A DNA stretch of 64,000 nt from Apoderus coryli (GCA_911728435.2 OU452199.1:41427253-41491252), one strand, 5' to 3'; positions 52,270 through 62,835 are shown, counted from the stretch's first letter. The notes: generated by a model from the sequence alone, not told the origin. A program made the numbers and translations.

Positions 52270-54112
52270 ATAACTTTAACTTTATTGTCATAAAAAAATC
52301 ACAAAAGTTTTTGTAGACAAAGTCATACTTAAAATAATATATAACAAAGATGTATACAAATACAAAAGATTAATGTAATTAATCGATTGAAAAACAATTT
52401 AACAAAAACATTTTAAAAACATACGTAAACCTACTACATTATGTTGTAAAATATGTAAATAACAACACAACATAAATATATATATAAATGCAAGTAGCAG
52501 AACAGAAAAAATATAATACATTAAAATCATCAAACCAAGCCAAAAGCGGACCAACACAACAAAATCAAAACAAACACTACCACGCATCAGCAAAGTAGTC
52601 CTCCAGTGAGCCTTCTCAAGAAGAACGCGCTGAAAAGCCTCCCTAAATTGCTTGGGATTTTTTACAGCCGTCAAGTTTGGCGGCAAATGATTGTACATTC
52701 TGCGACTGTCATAAAGGAGTGATTTCTTTGCCAAGGCAGACCTCGGTATAGGCAAGTGCACCAGCTGAACTAGTCTCGTGGGATAAGGGTGACTAGGTGG
52801 AACTGAGCTGTTAATGTTTCTTACATTTTTATGAATAAGACATACAGTTTCTAAAATGAAAAGTGATGTAAGAGTCAATATTGGATGTTTTTTGAATAAT
52901 TCCCTACAACTTGCAGTAAAATCTGTCTTACACTTATAACGAACAGCCCGCTTCTGCAGTGTAAATATACTCTTAAACAAAGTTTGGCTACAAGTACCCC
53001 AGAACGCTATTCCATATCGAAGATACGCCTCCACTAAAGAAAAATACACATTTCGTGCAACTTTCAGTCCAATAGCCCCCGACACAACTCTCAAAGCATA
53101 ACAGCCAGATGAAACCTTCCTGCCCAACAGTTTAACATGTTCATCAAACTTAAGCTTTAAATCAATTTGGAGTCCCAAAAATTTAACACAATTAGGAATA
53201 TTAATATGGTAATTTTCAAATAGCAAATCATCAAATTTAAAATTAAAAGATAATACATGTGTTTTTGATAAATTAAATGAGAGATAATTCGAATCGCACC
53301 ATTCCTTTAACTTTCCCAAATCACTTCGAATGTTTTCTTTGACAACATCAGCATCTCTATCATGCCAAAGGAGTGTCGTAGCATCCGCAAACAGCGTAAA
53401 GCTTCCCGTTAGTCCAATAGTGGTAATGTCGTTAATATAAAGAAGAAAAAGAATAGGACCCAAAACAGACCCCTGTGGCACTACGCAAGGCACACACACA
53501 TATACCACTCCCACATCTGACCAGTTGCGTTCGGCAGTCAAATAAGAATGAAACCAGTCCAAAGGTGCACCCCTAACACCATAAAACTCAAGCTTCCTGA
53601 GAAGGATGCTGTGATCCACACAATCAAACGCCTTCGAAAAATCGCAAAATACTCCGGCAACTGCTCTATTCTCATTGAGCTGGGAATAAACATTCTCGAG
53701 AAAAGAAAATATGGCATCCGAAGTGCTCCTGGCGCTCTGGAAGCCAAACTGCTCCGATGTTATTATATTATTGGCTCTGAGAAAACTGAGGAGTCGCTTT
53801 TTGACAAAGTTGGAAAAAGTTGACAGTAAAGATATGGACCTGAAATTTGATGGATTATCAGTTTCACCACTCTTATGTAATGGTATAACCAATGCGGTTT
53901 TTAGGCATGCAGGAAATACACCTCATAAAAAAGATAAGTTTATAGCATCGATTAAGACTCTAAGAGTTTTTAATTACTGTAATCGCAATTCCATCAATTC
54001 CACAAGAGTCTCTCTTCCTGATATCAGCAACAACCTCAATCATCTGCGCCAAATCCACAGCAGACAAACAAAATGGACCATCCCATAGACGCTCTCCCAT
54101 ATAGCTTAAGGC
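52270..54112 (-). mobile_element. Non-LTR retrotransposon, 5'-truncated, minus strand
   Basis: The 3' side is at about 52270 (minus strand GACAATAAAGTTAAAGTTA, with the AATAAA signal close to the end). The 5' side ends abruptly in the RT at about 54112. No target duplication was identified. Confidence 0.75.
52399..54112 (-). pseudogene. RT ORF2 with mutated FADD box (FADA)
   Basis: A 497-residue frame (53892-52399) is preceded upstream by two frame-shifted RT pieces (DSCGIDGIAITVIKNS; FPACLKTALVIPLHKSGE). Motifs in the frame: NFRSISLLSTFSNFVKKRLL (16-35), SEQFGFQSARSTSDAI (46-61), FCDFSKAFDCVDHSILL (82-98), VVPQGSVLGPILFLLYINDI (137-156), and FADA at 168-171 where all active RTs of this type have [FY]ADD. 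The second catalytic Asp of this box is replaced by Ala (GAT to GCT), which should abolish polymerisation. The C-terminus carries the usual LWGTCSQ-like block (AFWGTCSQTLFKSIFTLQKR) and then an unusual hydrophobic tail that is probably read-through of the 3' UTR. Confidence 0.87.
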
Positions 54113-54644
54113 TTTGGTTTAATTGATTCCGTTATTTTCTGTATATCATTTCGAAAACCCTGTATATAAAAACTGTCTTTTAATAAGAGTTTCTAGATAT
54201 TTATTTGGGTATCTAATTTTTATCCAACAGCTGTAGACCTAATGGTAATATACTGCTATTATACCTACACCTATACCTATAATACACATTACTGCGTTTT
54301 TTAAAGCTTCCTGTTTTGGTCTAATTTTTCACTAGGTAGCAATAAAAATTCCTTAAATAATCACGTTTACTTTATTGTTATAATAACCATAAAATTAACG
54401 AGGAATTTTATTTTGTTTTGAAATGTTATAGGAAATTAAACTAAAGATACGAGAGTGAGTGAAGTTGTAAGGCAAACAATTTTTTTATCAAATCATTACA
54501 AAATATTGACATTGTAGCACGGTTTTGACGCCACAATAGTATATAATGATGTCATAAATATTGACACTATACACCTTTGTGTCCCATTCTTGTTACCGCA
54601 TATCACACATATAATCAACGCGTGTATTTTGAGCTAAGTCTTGG
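54113..54644. other. No gene seen
   Basis: AT-rich spacer; CATTTCGAAAACCCTGTATA at about 54150 is a possible element end. No domain. Confidence 0.4.
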
Positions 54645-54741
54645 TGCTACCGCTTCCGAAGGTGCCTGCTCCTAGCTCCCTTGATCATTTTAGACCAATA
54701 AGCATCCTGGATAGTTAGAGTTTGTTTGAAAAATTACAATA
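54645..54741 (+). pseudogene. RT fragment cut by the next retrotransposon
   Basis: Frame with VLPLPKVPAPSSLDHFRPIS, ILDS, stop, SLFEKL, which is the beginning of an RT palm (PLPK...FRPISIL...FEK). It stops exactly where the 3' end of the minus-strand element at 54742 begins, so this RT was the insertion target or lies at a rearrangement joint. Confidence 0.75.
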
Positions 54742-56124
54742 ATAATAATAATCTTTATTGACTACGTTTTGTACAAAACAAGTGCAGTACGTCAAAATAC
54801 AAAAACTATATCTACAACAAAAAACATGAAAGTGTAAGTAACATAGGTACAAACAAATTAAAAGCGACTAATTGCTAAAATGTACAACTTCCTTGGAATA
54901 TTCTTCCACAGAATAAAAAGCATGCCTGAGCAAGTATGATTTTATAGTTCTTTTGAAAATTTCTGAACTGTACTCCCGGACCCTACGAGGAAGTGCATTA
55001 TACAACCGAATATGTAGGGAATTCTTTGCAGACTTAGTCAATCTCCATCGCCGAGCCCGTACCAAGTCCGCAGATCTCGTACCATACTCATGACAAGTTG
55101 AGTTAATACACAAATCGGGCTTACATCTGTGAATCTCAAGCAGTTGATAATATATATATGTAAAGACGGGAGAGGCATTATATTGAGAGATTTGAAAATG
55201 GGCCTGCAATGCTCCAGATATCCAGCATTTGCCAGAATGCGAACCACCTTTTTTTACACTCTAAATATTTGCATAGCCGATGACGAGTTACCCCAGAGAC
55301 TCACTCCATAAGAAATATGAGAATGGAATAGTGAGAAATAAACAGTTCTCAGAGCTTGCTAATAACGTAAATACTAGAAGACAACTTACCCCTGAGAAAT
55401 TCAACGTGCGACGCCCAGCAAAGCGCATCATCAACAATAATCCCCAATAAGTTGGCTGTTCCCGAGCATGACCACTAGCACTAGAAAATGTAAGTCTCTC
55501 TTATCAATATTTAGTTTCAGCAGATTACTAGTGAACCAGCCATTCGCAACTCCCTCAAGGTGCCCCGCACGACCTTGGATCTGTGAAACACTGCTCCCAT
55601 AAAACACCAAAGAGGTATCATCAGCATAAAGAGTGACCCTTCCAGGATTCAAATAACTATATAGGTCGTTAATATAAACGACAAAGAGCAACGGACTGGG
55701 GCGCTCCGCTCGTTAATACCCTCACCTCAGACAGCTCCGACCGAAGAGCCACTGTCTGTCCTCTGCCAGTCAGGTACGACCGCAGCAGCTGCAACGAGAG
55801 TCCCCGCACACCATATCGAGAAAGCTTGGTCAGAAGAACTTCATGAGACACACAGCCAGAGGCCTTGCTCAGATCACATAAGGTGAGATTAATAAATTCA
55901 CATCTCTCCAGGCCCTCGACTATGTCAGACACCACACGAGCCACCGCCTTAACTGTCGACCGACCACCCCTGAAACCAAACTGTCCAGGACACAAAAGGT
56001 TATTCGCTTCCAAAAAAGAAGTTAGATTTTGTTTTAATATAATCTCAAAAATATTTCCAAATATAGGAACTATAGAAATCGGTTGGTAATCAGAAGCATC
56101 ATCAATGTCACATATAAATACGTA
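54742..56124 (-). mobile_element. Non-LTR retrotransposon, same family as 37.9-39.4 kb
   Basis: 3' end at 54742 with an (AAT)n tail and the complement of GACGTACTGCA(C/A)TTGTTTTGTAC, shared with the 39.3 kb copy. The 5' side stops at about 56124, where an intact mariner-superfamily element begins; the missing upstream part is not found on the far side of it. Confidence 0.85.
54868..56124 (-). pseudogene. RT ORF2 remnant retaining the palm, multiply frameshifted
   Basis: Minus strand from 56124: DIDDASDYQPISIVPIFGNI, FLEANNLLCPGQFGFRGGRS, TVKAVARVVSDIVEGLERCE, then LCDLSKASGCVSHEVLLTKL, where KASG replaces KAFD next to the catalytic Asp block. Later frames give MLFVVYINDLYSYL, VTLYADDTSLVFYG (intact YADD), SNLLKLNID, and the C-terminus RRVREYSSEIFKRTIKSYLL. 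It supplies exactly the segment deleted from the 37.9 kb copy. The frame breaks around 55690, 55500 and 55240 inactivate it. Confidence 0.85.
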
Positions 56125-56126
56125 TA

Positions 56127-58213
56127 CAGGGTGGTCCAACGAAAAGTTTGCACCTAGCTTTTCTCTTTTTTTTGTAGTCGAATGCGAAAATGCTCGGACA
56201 CGTCGATTTTGCTTTTGAGGGGGACACATTTTAAACATATTTTTCGATCTGCGCCTTTAACCCCCTAGCGGGGGTGAGTAACAACCCTAAAATTTTAAAT
56301 GGAAAGAGGGGTCTAATGACATATCATTTGAAAGGACACAAAATTGTCTTTCTAATGATACCCTATTTGTCGAATTTTACTAAAACAGTTAATACGAAAA
56401 CGACTTTAAAGACATTAAGCCGATAATTTTGGTATTAATGAGAAATACAAATAAGTTTTAATTATTACGACTGAAAACAACTACAATCATTTCTAAATTA
56501 TTTACTTTGAAGAAAAAACGGGATTTCAAAAACACTATCTTATTTATCAGAACTAAATTCCTCACTAATCGTTTGCGTTTTTTGTTGAAATAAAAACTGC
56601 AGATACGTGTAGGAAAAGAATTTACACCGTTTATTTTAGTCTTTTCATTGATTCAGTTTGGTTGCTTCTCAAGTTATTTTACTTTTACCGTACAAAATGA
56701 TTTATTCCATTCTAGAACGAGTTGAAATTGTTAAACTTTATTTTCAAAATAATAGTAGTGCTAGACTTACGGCTCGCTTATTTAATGAGAGACATCCCGA
56801 TAAAAATGTGAATGATGTGTACGTTGGCAAGTTAGTTAAAAAGTTTGTAGATACCGGATCTGTCTGTAATGTAAAACACCAGCCGCAGAAACCGATCAGA
56901 AATGAAGCTGTGGAAGTCGCTGTTTTAGGGCATGTTGAAATGGATCATAGTCAAAGTACCCGTCAACTAGCTGAAGCCTCAGGTGTCTCCCGTTCGTCCA
57001 TAATACGAATTTTAAAAGCGTACAAATTTCATCCGTACAAAATCAAATTAGTACAGGAACTAAATGAGGATGATCCTGATAGAAGGCTGCAATTTTGTGA
57101 AGCAATGAGCCAGCGTTTAATTGAAGATCCGCAATTATTATTTAACATTTGTTTTTCCGACGAATGCACATTTTATTTGAATGGAGCTGTAAATAGGCAC
57201 AATTGCCGTTACTGGGATGACAGTAACCCACATTTATTCCGTGAGGTTCATACCCAGTATCCTCAAAAAATAAACGTCTGGTGTGGCATATTAGGAAATC
57301 ATATTATAGGACCACTTTTTATTCCTGGAAATTTAACTGGTGAAGTGTACCTAAACATGCTTGAAGACACAATTGATCCTTTAATAACACAAATAATAGA
57401 AGATGACCAAAATCATACTGCTGATCGGCTTTATTTCCAGCAAGATGGAGCACCTCCGCACTATGTGGCTCCTGTAAGACAGTTCTTAGATGACCGGTTC
57501 CCTGGACGGTGGATTGGAAGGAGGGGCCCAATTGAATGGCCTGCCAGGTCACCGGATTTATCGCCTTTAGACTTTTTTCTTTGGGGGCACTTAAAAAATA
57601 AATGTTTTGCCACGAAGCCCGAGTCCATAGAAGATCTTCGCCAACGCATTACAGAAGAGTGCAGAAACATAACACCTGATATGCTACAAAATGTTAGAAA
57701 TAGATTTGAACAAAATCTGTATTATTGTATGGAATCAAATGGGTCACATTTCAACATTTGTTAATGTAACGTTTTAATAAATCAATTTAACAGCTTGTTT
57801 ACTTTTTTTACAAAGCAATGTTAAAACTAACAAACATTGGAATGTACTAACGATTGCAGGTGTTTTCACTCGCAATAATTAAAACTTATTTGTATTTCTC
57901 ATTAATACCAAAATTATCGGCTTAATGTCTTTAAAGTCGTTTTCGTATTAACTGTTTTAGTAAAATTCGACAAATAGGGTATCATTAGAAAGACAATTTT
58001 GTGTCCTTTCAAATGATATGTCATTAGACCCCTCTTTCCATTTAAAATTTTAGGGTTGTTACTCACCCCCGCTAGGGGGTTAAAGGCGCAGATCGAAAAA
58101 TATGTTTAAAATGTGTCCACCTCAAAAGCAAAATCGACGTGTCCGAGCATTTTCGCATTCGACTACAAAAAAAAGAGAAAAGCTAGGTGCAAACTTTTCG
58201 TTGGACCACCCTG
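56127..58213 (+). mobile_element. Apparently intact mariner-superfamily transposon, 2087 bp
   Basis: Flanked by TA (56125-56126 and 58214-58215). Ends CAGGGTGGTCCAACGAAAAG at the left and its complement at the right. The inverted repeats are long, about 365 bp (56127-56491 and 57850-58213), and differ at only a few positions, for example GAGGGGGACAC against GAGGTGGACAC. The interior holds one uninterrupted transposase gene. Completeness, near-identical arms and position on top of a non-LTR copy all point to recent insertion. Confidence 0.95.
56697..57764 (+). CDS. Mariner-superfamily transposase, DD41D, 355 aa, intact
   Basis: I chose the ATG at 56697 (context ACAAAATGA) because MIYSILERVEIVKLYFQNNS matches the usual N-terminus; the frame is open from 56658, 13 codons earlier. 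A first helix-turn-helix spans about residues 4-50, a second about 68-112 with STRQLAEASGVSRSSIIRIL. The catalytic domain has Asp155 (CFSDECTFYLNG), Asp250 (YFQQDGAPPH) and Asp292 (SPDLSPLDFFLWG). The 41 residues between the last two put it with DD41D elements, a group to which rosa-type mariners are assigned. GRWIGRRGPIEWPARSPD and the C-terminus ESNGSHFNIC fit the family. It would bind the inverted repeats and cut and paste the element into TA sites in the nucleus. A poly(A) signal AATAAA lies at 57776-57781. No stop or frameshift is present; activity is untested. Confidence 0.95.
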   Translation: MIYSILERVEIVKLYFQNNSSARLTARLFNERHPDKNVNDVYVGKLVKKFVDTGSVCNVKHQPQKPIRNEAVEVAVLGHVEMDHSQSTRQLAEASGVSRSSIIRILKAYKFHPYKIKLVQELNEDDPDRRLQFCEAMSQRLIEDPQLLFNICFSDECTFYLNGAVNRHNCRYWDDSNPHLFREVHTQYPQKINVWCGILGNHIIGPLFIPGNLTGEVYLNMLEDTIDPLITQIIEDDQNHTADRLYFQQDGAPPHYVAPVRQFLDDRFPGRWIGRRGPIEWPARSPDLSPLDFFLWGHLKNKCFATKPESIEDLRQRITEECRNITPDMLQNVRNRFEQNLYYCMESNGSHFNIC

Positions 58214-58811
58214 TATATAGAGTGATATTTATGATGACAATAATAAATTTCTACAATAAAATAAATAAACGTAATCGTTTTGTAAATGATACGCAATCCG
58301 CCCTTTCCTTTGGGAATAATCTACATATAAACATCAAGAAAACAAACCATCAATCTATATACAGGGTTCTCTAATGACGAAACCGTTTATCTAAACAAAA
58401 CAATGTAAGAGACCTAATTTCTAGAGAATTTACTGTTCTTTATTTTTGTATTCTAACACTTTCTTACAAAATGGTATATTTTTCGAGATATTGGTAAAAA
58501 ACCCAAAATAGTGCCTTTTTTTCGTATTTTTTCTAAGTTTTCTAGCAACGCATCAATTTTTTGAGGTGGCAAAGTTTAAATTCGGATTCAGCACCTCAAA
58601 AATCATAAAGAGCGAAGTAGAAAACGTGGCTGAAGGCAATCTCGGATTAAATTCGCTTGCAATTATTGGCAATCAAAAAATCAGTAATAATTAAACTATT
58701 CATAAGCTTAACAAATTTCACATATTTTGGGGCTGTTTCAATTTCGGTTTTTGTTTTTTTTTAATTGTGACGAATAATGAATCTTGATATTTTGCTACGC
58801 CAGTGATCCAA
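58214..58811. other. No gene; one transposon end
   Basis: Contains TATACAGGGTTCTCTAATGA (58359), a mariner-like terminus without an obvious partner. AT-rich, non-coding. Confidence 0.45.
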
Positions 58812-58819
58812 ATACGCAA
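58812..58819. repeat. Target-site duplication, left copy (ATACGCAA)
   Basis: Exact match to 60288-60295 on the other side of the hAT element. Confidence 0.92.
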
Positions 58820-58888
58820 CAGTGGCGGCTGGTCGGGGTAGGCAAGGTAGGTAAAACTTCGCCCTAAATTAAATACTCAATTTATTAC

Positions 58889-60180
58889 GAGGCACGTTTT
58901 TTTAGTAAGTACCGTTTTGCGATTCCGCCGCCGCAGCGCTACGGTCGGCGTTCCGCGCATGCGCGCTTGTTACCTACATCTCTTGTCTACGCACTGACGC
59001 CATTACAGTCTGATTCCTCATTGTATACGTTGTTTACTGAGTGTTTAAGATGCCTCCGACAATCGTGAGTCCCGCCGATTGTGAAGTACGGGCTGTTCTA
59101 CGATTTCTTAGTGCTAAAGGCGTAAAACCGATCGATATTCATCGTGAGATCTGTGAAGTTTACGGACGAATCATTATGAGTGATGGAATGGTAAGGAAAT
59201 GGGTGAGAGCATTTAAAGATGGCCGCACAAATGTGCATGATGAAGAACGGAGTGGAGGAAAAGGTGAGAGAAAACAGACGCTTTACAATTTCATCAATGT
59301 GCGACTGCTTTCCTCAATATTCTCGTAGTGTTTTGTATCGCATTGTGACCGAGAACTTGAATTACCGGAAATTGTGTTCACGTTGGGTTCCAAAAATGTT
59401 GACGGATTTGCACAAAACCCAACGTTTAGGCAGTGCATTGACTTTCCTTGAGCGGTACCACAATGAAGGTGAAGATTTTTTAGACCAAATTGTTACTGGT
59501 GACGAAACATGGGTGGCCTACGTCACACCAGAATCGAAACAACAATCCATGGAATGGTGACATTCATCATCACCCAAAAGAGTGAAGTTTAAGCAAACAA
59601 TTTCTGCCCGGAAAATCATGTGCACAGTTTTTTGGGACAGAAAAGGAGTATTGCTAGTGGAGTTTCTGCCTCGTAATGAGACAATCAATGCAGCGTCTTA
59701 TTGTGAGACATTGAACAATCTGCGTCGTGCAATCGAGAACAAAAGACGTGGCAAGTTGAGTAAGGGTATCGTTTTGCTGCATGACAATGCCCGTCCACAT
59801 GTGGCTAATCGGACCAAAGATCTCATCAAATCTTTTAAAGGGGAAACTCTAGATCATCCTCCATACAGCCCTGATCTGGCGCCCAGCGACTACCATTTGT
59901 TCCTGCACTTGAAGAAACACCTGGGTGGTCAGCGTCTTCAAGACGATAACGAAGTCAAAACATTTGTGATACAGTGGTTAACAAGTCAGGCGGCAGAATT
60001 TTATGAGGAGGGTATTCAAAAACTGGTGCCACGTTATGACAACTGCCTCAATATTCACGGAAATTATGTAGAAAAGTAGATTAAAGTACAGGCTTTCATG
60101 TAAAAATAAAATTATTGCGATATCTTTGCACGTCATTTTTTAATTCCAAAACGGTACTTACTTAAAAAACATGCAAAAAT
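58889..60180 (+). mobile_element. DD34D mariner, ~1.29 kb, inside the hAT MITE
   Basis: Left terminus after a TA: CGAGGCACGTTTTTTTAGTA, AGTACCGTTTT. The right terminus contains the complement (AAAACGGTACTTACTTAAAA) but its outermost bases are degraded, so the right boundary is approximate. Length is normal for mariner (about 1.3 kb). Confidence 0.88.
59050..60079 (+). pseudogene. Mariner transposase (DD34D), one deletion-frameshift and one nonsense mutation
   Basis: ATG at 59050: MPPTIVSPADCEVRAVLRFL, RKWVRAFKDGRTNVHDEERS (N-terminal HTH region and WVRAFK..R block). Near 59260 about 13 codons of the family pattern are missing and the frame shifts. The next frame runs KVRENRRFTISSMCDCFPQ, VTGDETWVAYVTPESKQQ (first Asp), SMEW, then TGA at 59558 where the family usually has Arg (CGA to TGA). 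In the same frame follow KGIVLLHDNARPHVAN (second Asp) and YSPDLAPSDYHLF (third Asp, 34 residues on), ending LNIHGNYVEK. All three catalytic Asp residues survive. The normal protein is about 345 residues. Confidence 0.92.
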
Positions 60181-60287
60181 AAGATTTCCCTTACGAAACC
60201 CGTATTTTAACGCCTACGGCGCCTTTTTCTTCACATGCATTTTTTACTTAGTGCCTACCTAATAAAATTACCCACGAGCCGCCACTG

Positions 60288-60295
60288 ATACGCAA
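60288..60295. repeat. Target-site duplication, right copy (ATACGCAA)
   Basis: Exact match to 58812-58819. Confidence 0.92.
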
Positions 60296-60835
60296 CGAAA
60301 AACACTTGTTTCTCTAACTACCAGAATAACAAAATTAAATTAACGCTGACGTGCGATGTGTTACTATCGAACACATCAATCTAAATTATTCATAATGATG
60401 TGAATAATTTCATTAACAGAACAGTTACTACTGATAAAAGAAGGAGCTTATTATGTGATTTTTCTGTGTATCACTATAATCAGTAACACTCCTCCTCAAT
60501 TACATCAAACCAGGCAACACAACATCCACAATTACACTTATTATTATTATTATAAAAGTTGAAGGACCCCAGAGGCCTCTCGTGTTGAGTGTTAAGTGCC
60601 AATCACGCCCCAGAAAAGAGCAGCATCGCATCTCTATAACGCAGTGTAGCATATGTCTCGAGTGTTTTAATATTGCCAGCTCTATAGGGCGGGACATTGT
60701 TACCACAATCATTATTATTATTTTTTCCTGTGATTCACAAAGTACTTGTTTCCATTTTCATTAAGCAGAGGTTGGTTGAAGAGTATTAAAAGCAAACATT
60801 AAAAAATGTTAATTTTTACTTAGTAGAAAAAGGAT
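60296..60835. other. No gene seen
   Basis: Contains (ATT)n at 60540 and 60705; a moderately GC-rich part (60560-60700) has no recognisable domain. Confidence 0.4.
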
Positions 60836-61166
60836 TTCGGGTCATTTTCGAAACCTAACGATTTTTTGCGATTTTGGTTTTTATTTATTTCTGACATTAT
60901 TTTTACAGATATAAAAAAATTAAAAGCACATTCTCATTGTTAATTTTTGACGTGAAAAAGATAAAGTTTACAAATTTTCACTACGGCGTTTCGTTTTTGG
61001 AAAACCATCATTAACTGGGTTTTTTGCGATACGGCCCTGGATTTTTGATTGTTAAATTTAAAGTCATTTTCATTTCAAAAATAGATGGTGTATCACATGT
61101 AATGTTTTAAACAAGTTTTCTGTGGTTTTAGCTGTTATTTAGAATTATTCAAAAAAATTCGCCATA
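60836..61166 (+). mobile_element. Repeat family BC, copy 3 (left end missing)
   Basis: Enters the family near TTTTTATTTATTTCTGACAT, passes TATTTTTACAGATATAAAAA and a hammerhead-like motif (60981-61015, complement of ...GGTTTTCC...CGAAACGCCG), and ends at TTCGCCATA. MITE D begins at the following TA. Confidence 0.7.
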
Positions 61167-61168
61167 TA

Positions 61169-61650
61169 CATTGTGTCCACGGATAGAGTTTGGAAGAGAA
61201 AAAACTTTTTTATTTGTCGATTTAGAAGAAAAAGTCATTCTTTATAAAATCGTCTGCTTGTGTCAAAACTACAATTTCTAATACCAAATTTACGATTACT
61301 ATACAGGGTATATCAAAAATAACATTTTTAATGATTTTGATTTTTTTGTTTTTTTTAATTTTATGAAAATATTTTCAAAACCGTGATTTATGACACCAAT
61401 TCTGCAAAAAACACTAATAAACTTTTTTCTCAAAGTGGTTAATTTCATAGCTACTAATAAAATTAAAAAAACAAGAAAATGAAAATCATTAAAAATATTA
61501 TTTTTGATATACCCTGTATAGTAACCGTAAATTTGGCATTTGAAATTGTAGTTTCGACACAAGCAGACGTTTTTATAAAGAATGACTTTTTCTTCTAAAT
61601 CGACAAATAAAAAAGTTTTTCCTCTTCCAAACTCATCCGTGGACACATTG
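61169..61650. mobile_element. Foldback MITE family D, complete copy, 482 bp
   Basis: TA on both sides. Ends CATTGTGTCCACGGATAGAG (left) and, read inward, CAATGTGTCCACGGATGAG (right). The arms of about 200 bases are inverted repeats around a short centre near 61400. Non-coding. Confidence 0.88.
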
Positions 61651-61652
61651 TA

Positions 61653-61737
61653 GATTGGCACTGACTGAATGCAGAGTAGTAGGTTGGCACTGACTGAATG
61701 CAGAGTAGTAGGTTTTGCAGAGTAGTAGGTTTTGCAA
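61653..61737 (+). repeat. Short tandem repeats
   Basis: GGCACTGACTGAATGCAGAG followed by TAGTAGGTT is repeated twice (29-base period), then GCAGAGTAGTAGGTTTT is repeated twice more. Confidence 0.85.
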
Positions 61738-62102
61738 AAAAATTTATTTCTGTCTCAGTACAACATTACATTCTATACGCGATATTTTAAATTTAGTTGA
61801 AATGTTTGTGTTTTTTGAAGTTATTAAAAACTCCTTTCTCAGACGAATGGTTTACGCAAAATAAATGCCAAACTAAGGCGATTTCTCTTGAATCACTTTA
61901 AATACCACCTAAAAACACTGAAAACTGGTTTAACCTTAGATTAGGAAAGAGAGGGTTCGTATATCTGAATGCATGGCAAGTGTTACGTTTTGAATACGGC
62001 GGCCATTTTTTATGTGCCAAAAAAACAGAAAACTACGTTTGCATTTTTAATGATTTTATTTGTGAAAATTAGGAATAGAAATTTATTTTGTATATTAATA
62101 AA
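61738..62102. other. No feature seen upstream of the THAP exon
   Basis: AT-rich. The GGCGGCCATTTTTTATG stretch at about 61999 could be a promoter element (YY1-like GGCCAT), but this is speculative. Confidence 0.3.
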
Positions 62103-62173
62103 ATGGTACGTTGCGTGGCTTTTGGATGCCCAAGTCGCAGTGAACAAAAAGAGTCCAGAATTTCGTTTCATAG
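62103..62173 (+). pseudogene. THAP-domain first exon
   Basis: ATG at 62103 gives MVRCVAFGCPSRSEQKESRI then SFHR, followed by a donor site (ATAG|GTAATG at 62174). The C-x4-C pair and the ISFHR(FP) end are characteristic of the first exon of THAP zinc-finger proteins. No second exon with CxxH or AVP was found in the remaining 1.8 kb. It may be the start of a gene whose other exons lie beyond the window, or an orphan exon from a P-like element. I label it a pseudogene only because the rest is absent. Confidence 0.6.
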
Positions 62174-62736
62174 GTAATGATGTATCAAGTCGCTTCTAGT
62201 TTGTATTAGTTTTTAATAATTAAAAGTAATCTTTAGGCTATTATCTTTTAGTATGTAGATTAACAGGTTTCAGTTTACCTAATGAAAACTGTTTGATACA
62301 ACAATTCATTAAAATCAACATGATAAAGCATTTTTGATAGAAACCTCTATAGATGTTTACTTTATCAGGGGCGTAAACATTTTATTTTTTCAAAAAATTA
62401 ATTTTTACACATTTTGTTACATTTTTGCGTTAAAAGTGAATAAAATAATGTCACTTTAGCTTTTTAATTATTTCAATATTTAGAACAACATGCACTAGAT
62501 AGCCCAGCAAATCATATATACTTTTTAATAAAATCTATTTTTGTCAAATATCTTAATGTTCGTGTATATTTCATAACAAAACTACAGTCTCAAAAATTAG
62601 ATCCCATTCTCGAAATCAATTAACAAAACTTATTCTATTTAAAGGACAATAAAAACGTTATGTATTGGTGTTGTGTCTACTGCAGTATCTATATTGTTAA
62701 TTTTATGTTTGTATTGTTCAATAAATACAATGTATT

Positions 62737-62773
62737 AACATATTATGTTATAAATGAAATAACATAATATGTT
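62737..62773. repeat. Hairpin, 15-bp perfect stem
   Basis: AACATATTATGTTAT and ATAACATAATATGTT are separated by 7 bases, in very AT-rich sequence. Confidence 0.8.
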
Positions 62774-62835
62774 AATTAATTTAATTAATTAAATTATCTA
62801 TATTGCATATCAAGCTCACAGATTGTCACTAACCG

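Larger units (their letters stand above)
58820..60287. mobile_element. hAT-type MITE carrying an inserted mariner
   Basis: Ends CAGTGGCGGCTGGTCGGGGT and, inward from the right, CAGTGGCGGCTCGTGGGTAA. Exact 8-bp duplications, ATACGCAA, flank it. The CAGTGGCGGCT terminus and the 8-bp duplication are typical of hAT elements. Subtracting the inner mariner leaves only about 180 bp of non-coding sequence, so it is non-autonomous. Confidence 0.92.

Noticed and set aside
58102..58374. Frame starting MFKMCPPQKQ
   Set aside because: The same peptide occurs at 56238 because both come from the inverted repeats of the mariner-superfamily element; not a gene.
61299..61661. 120-codon frame in MITE D
   Set aside because: Reappears in all copies of the foldback MITE, is low-complexity and has no domain; it is terminal-repeat sequence.
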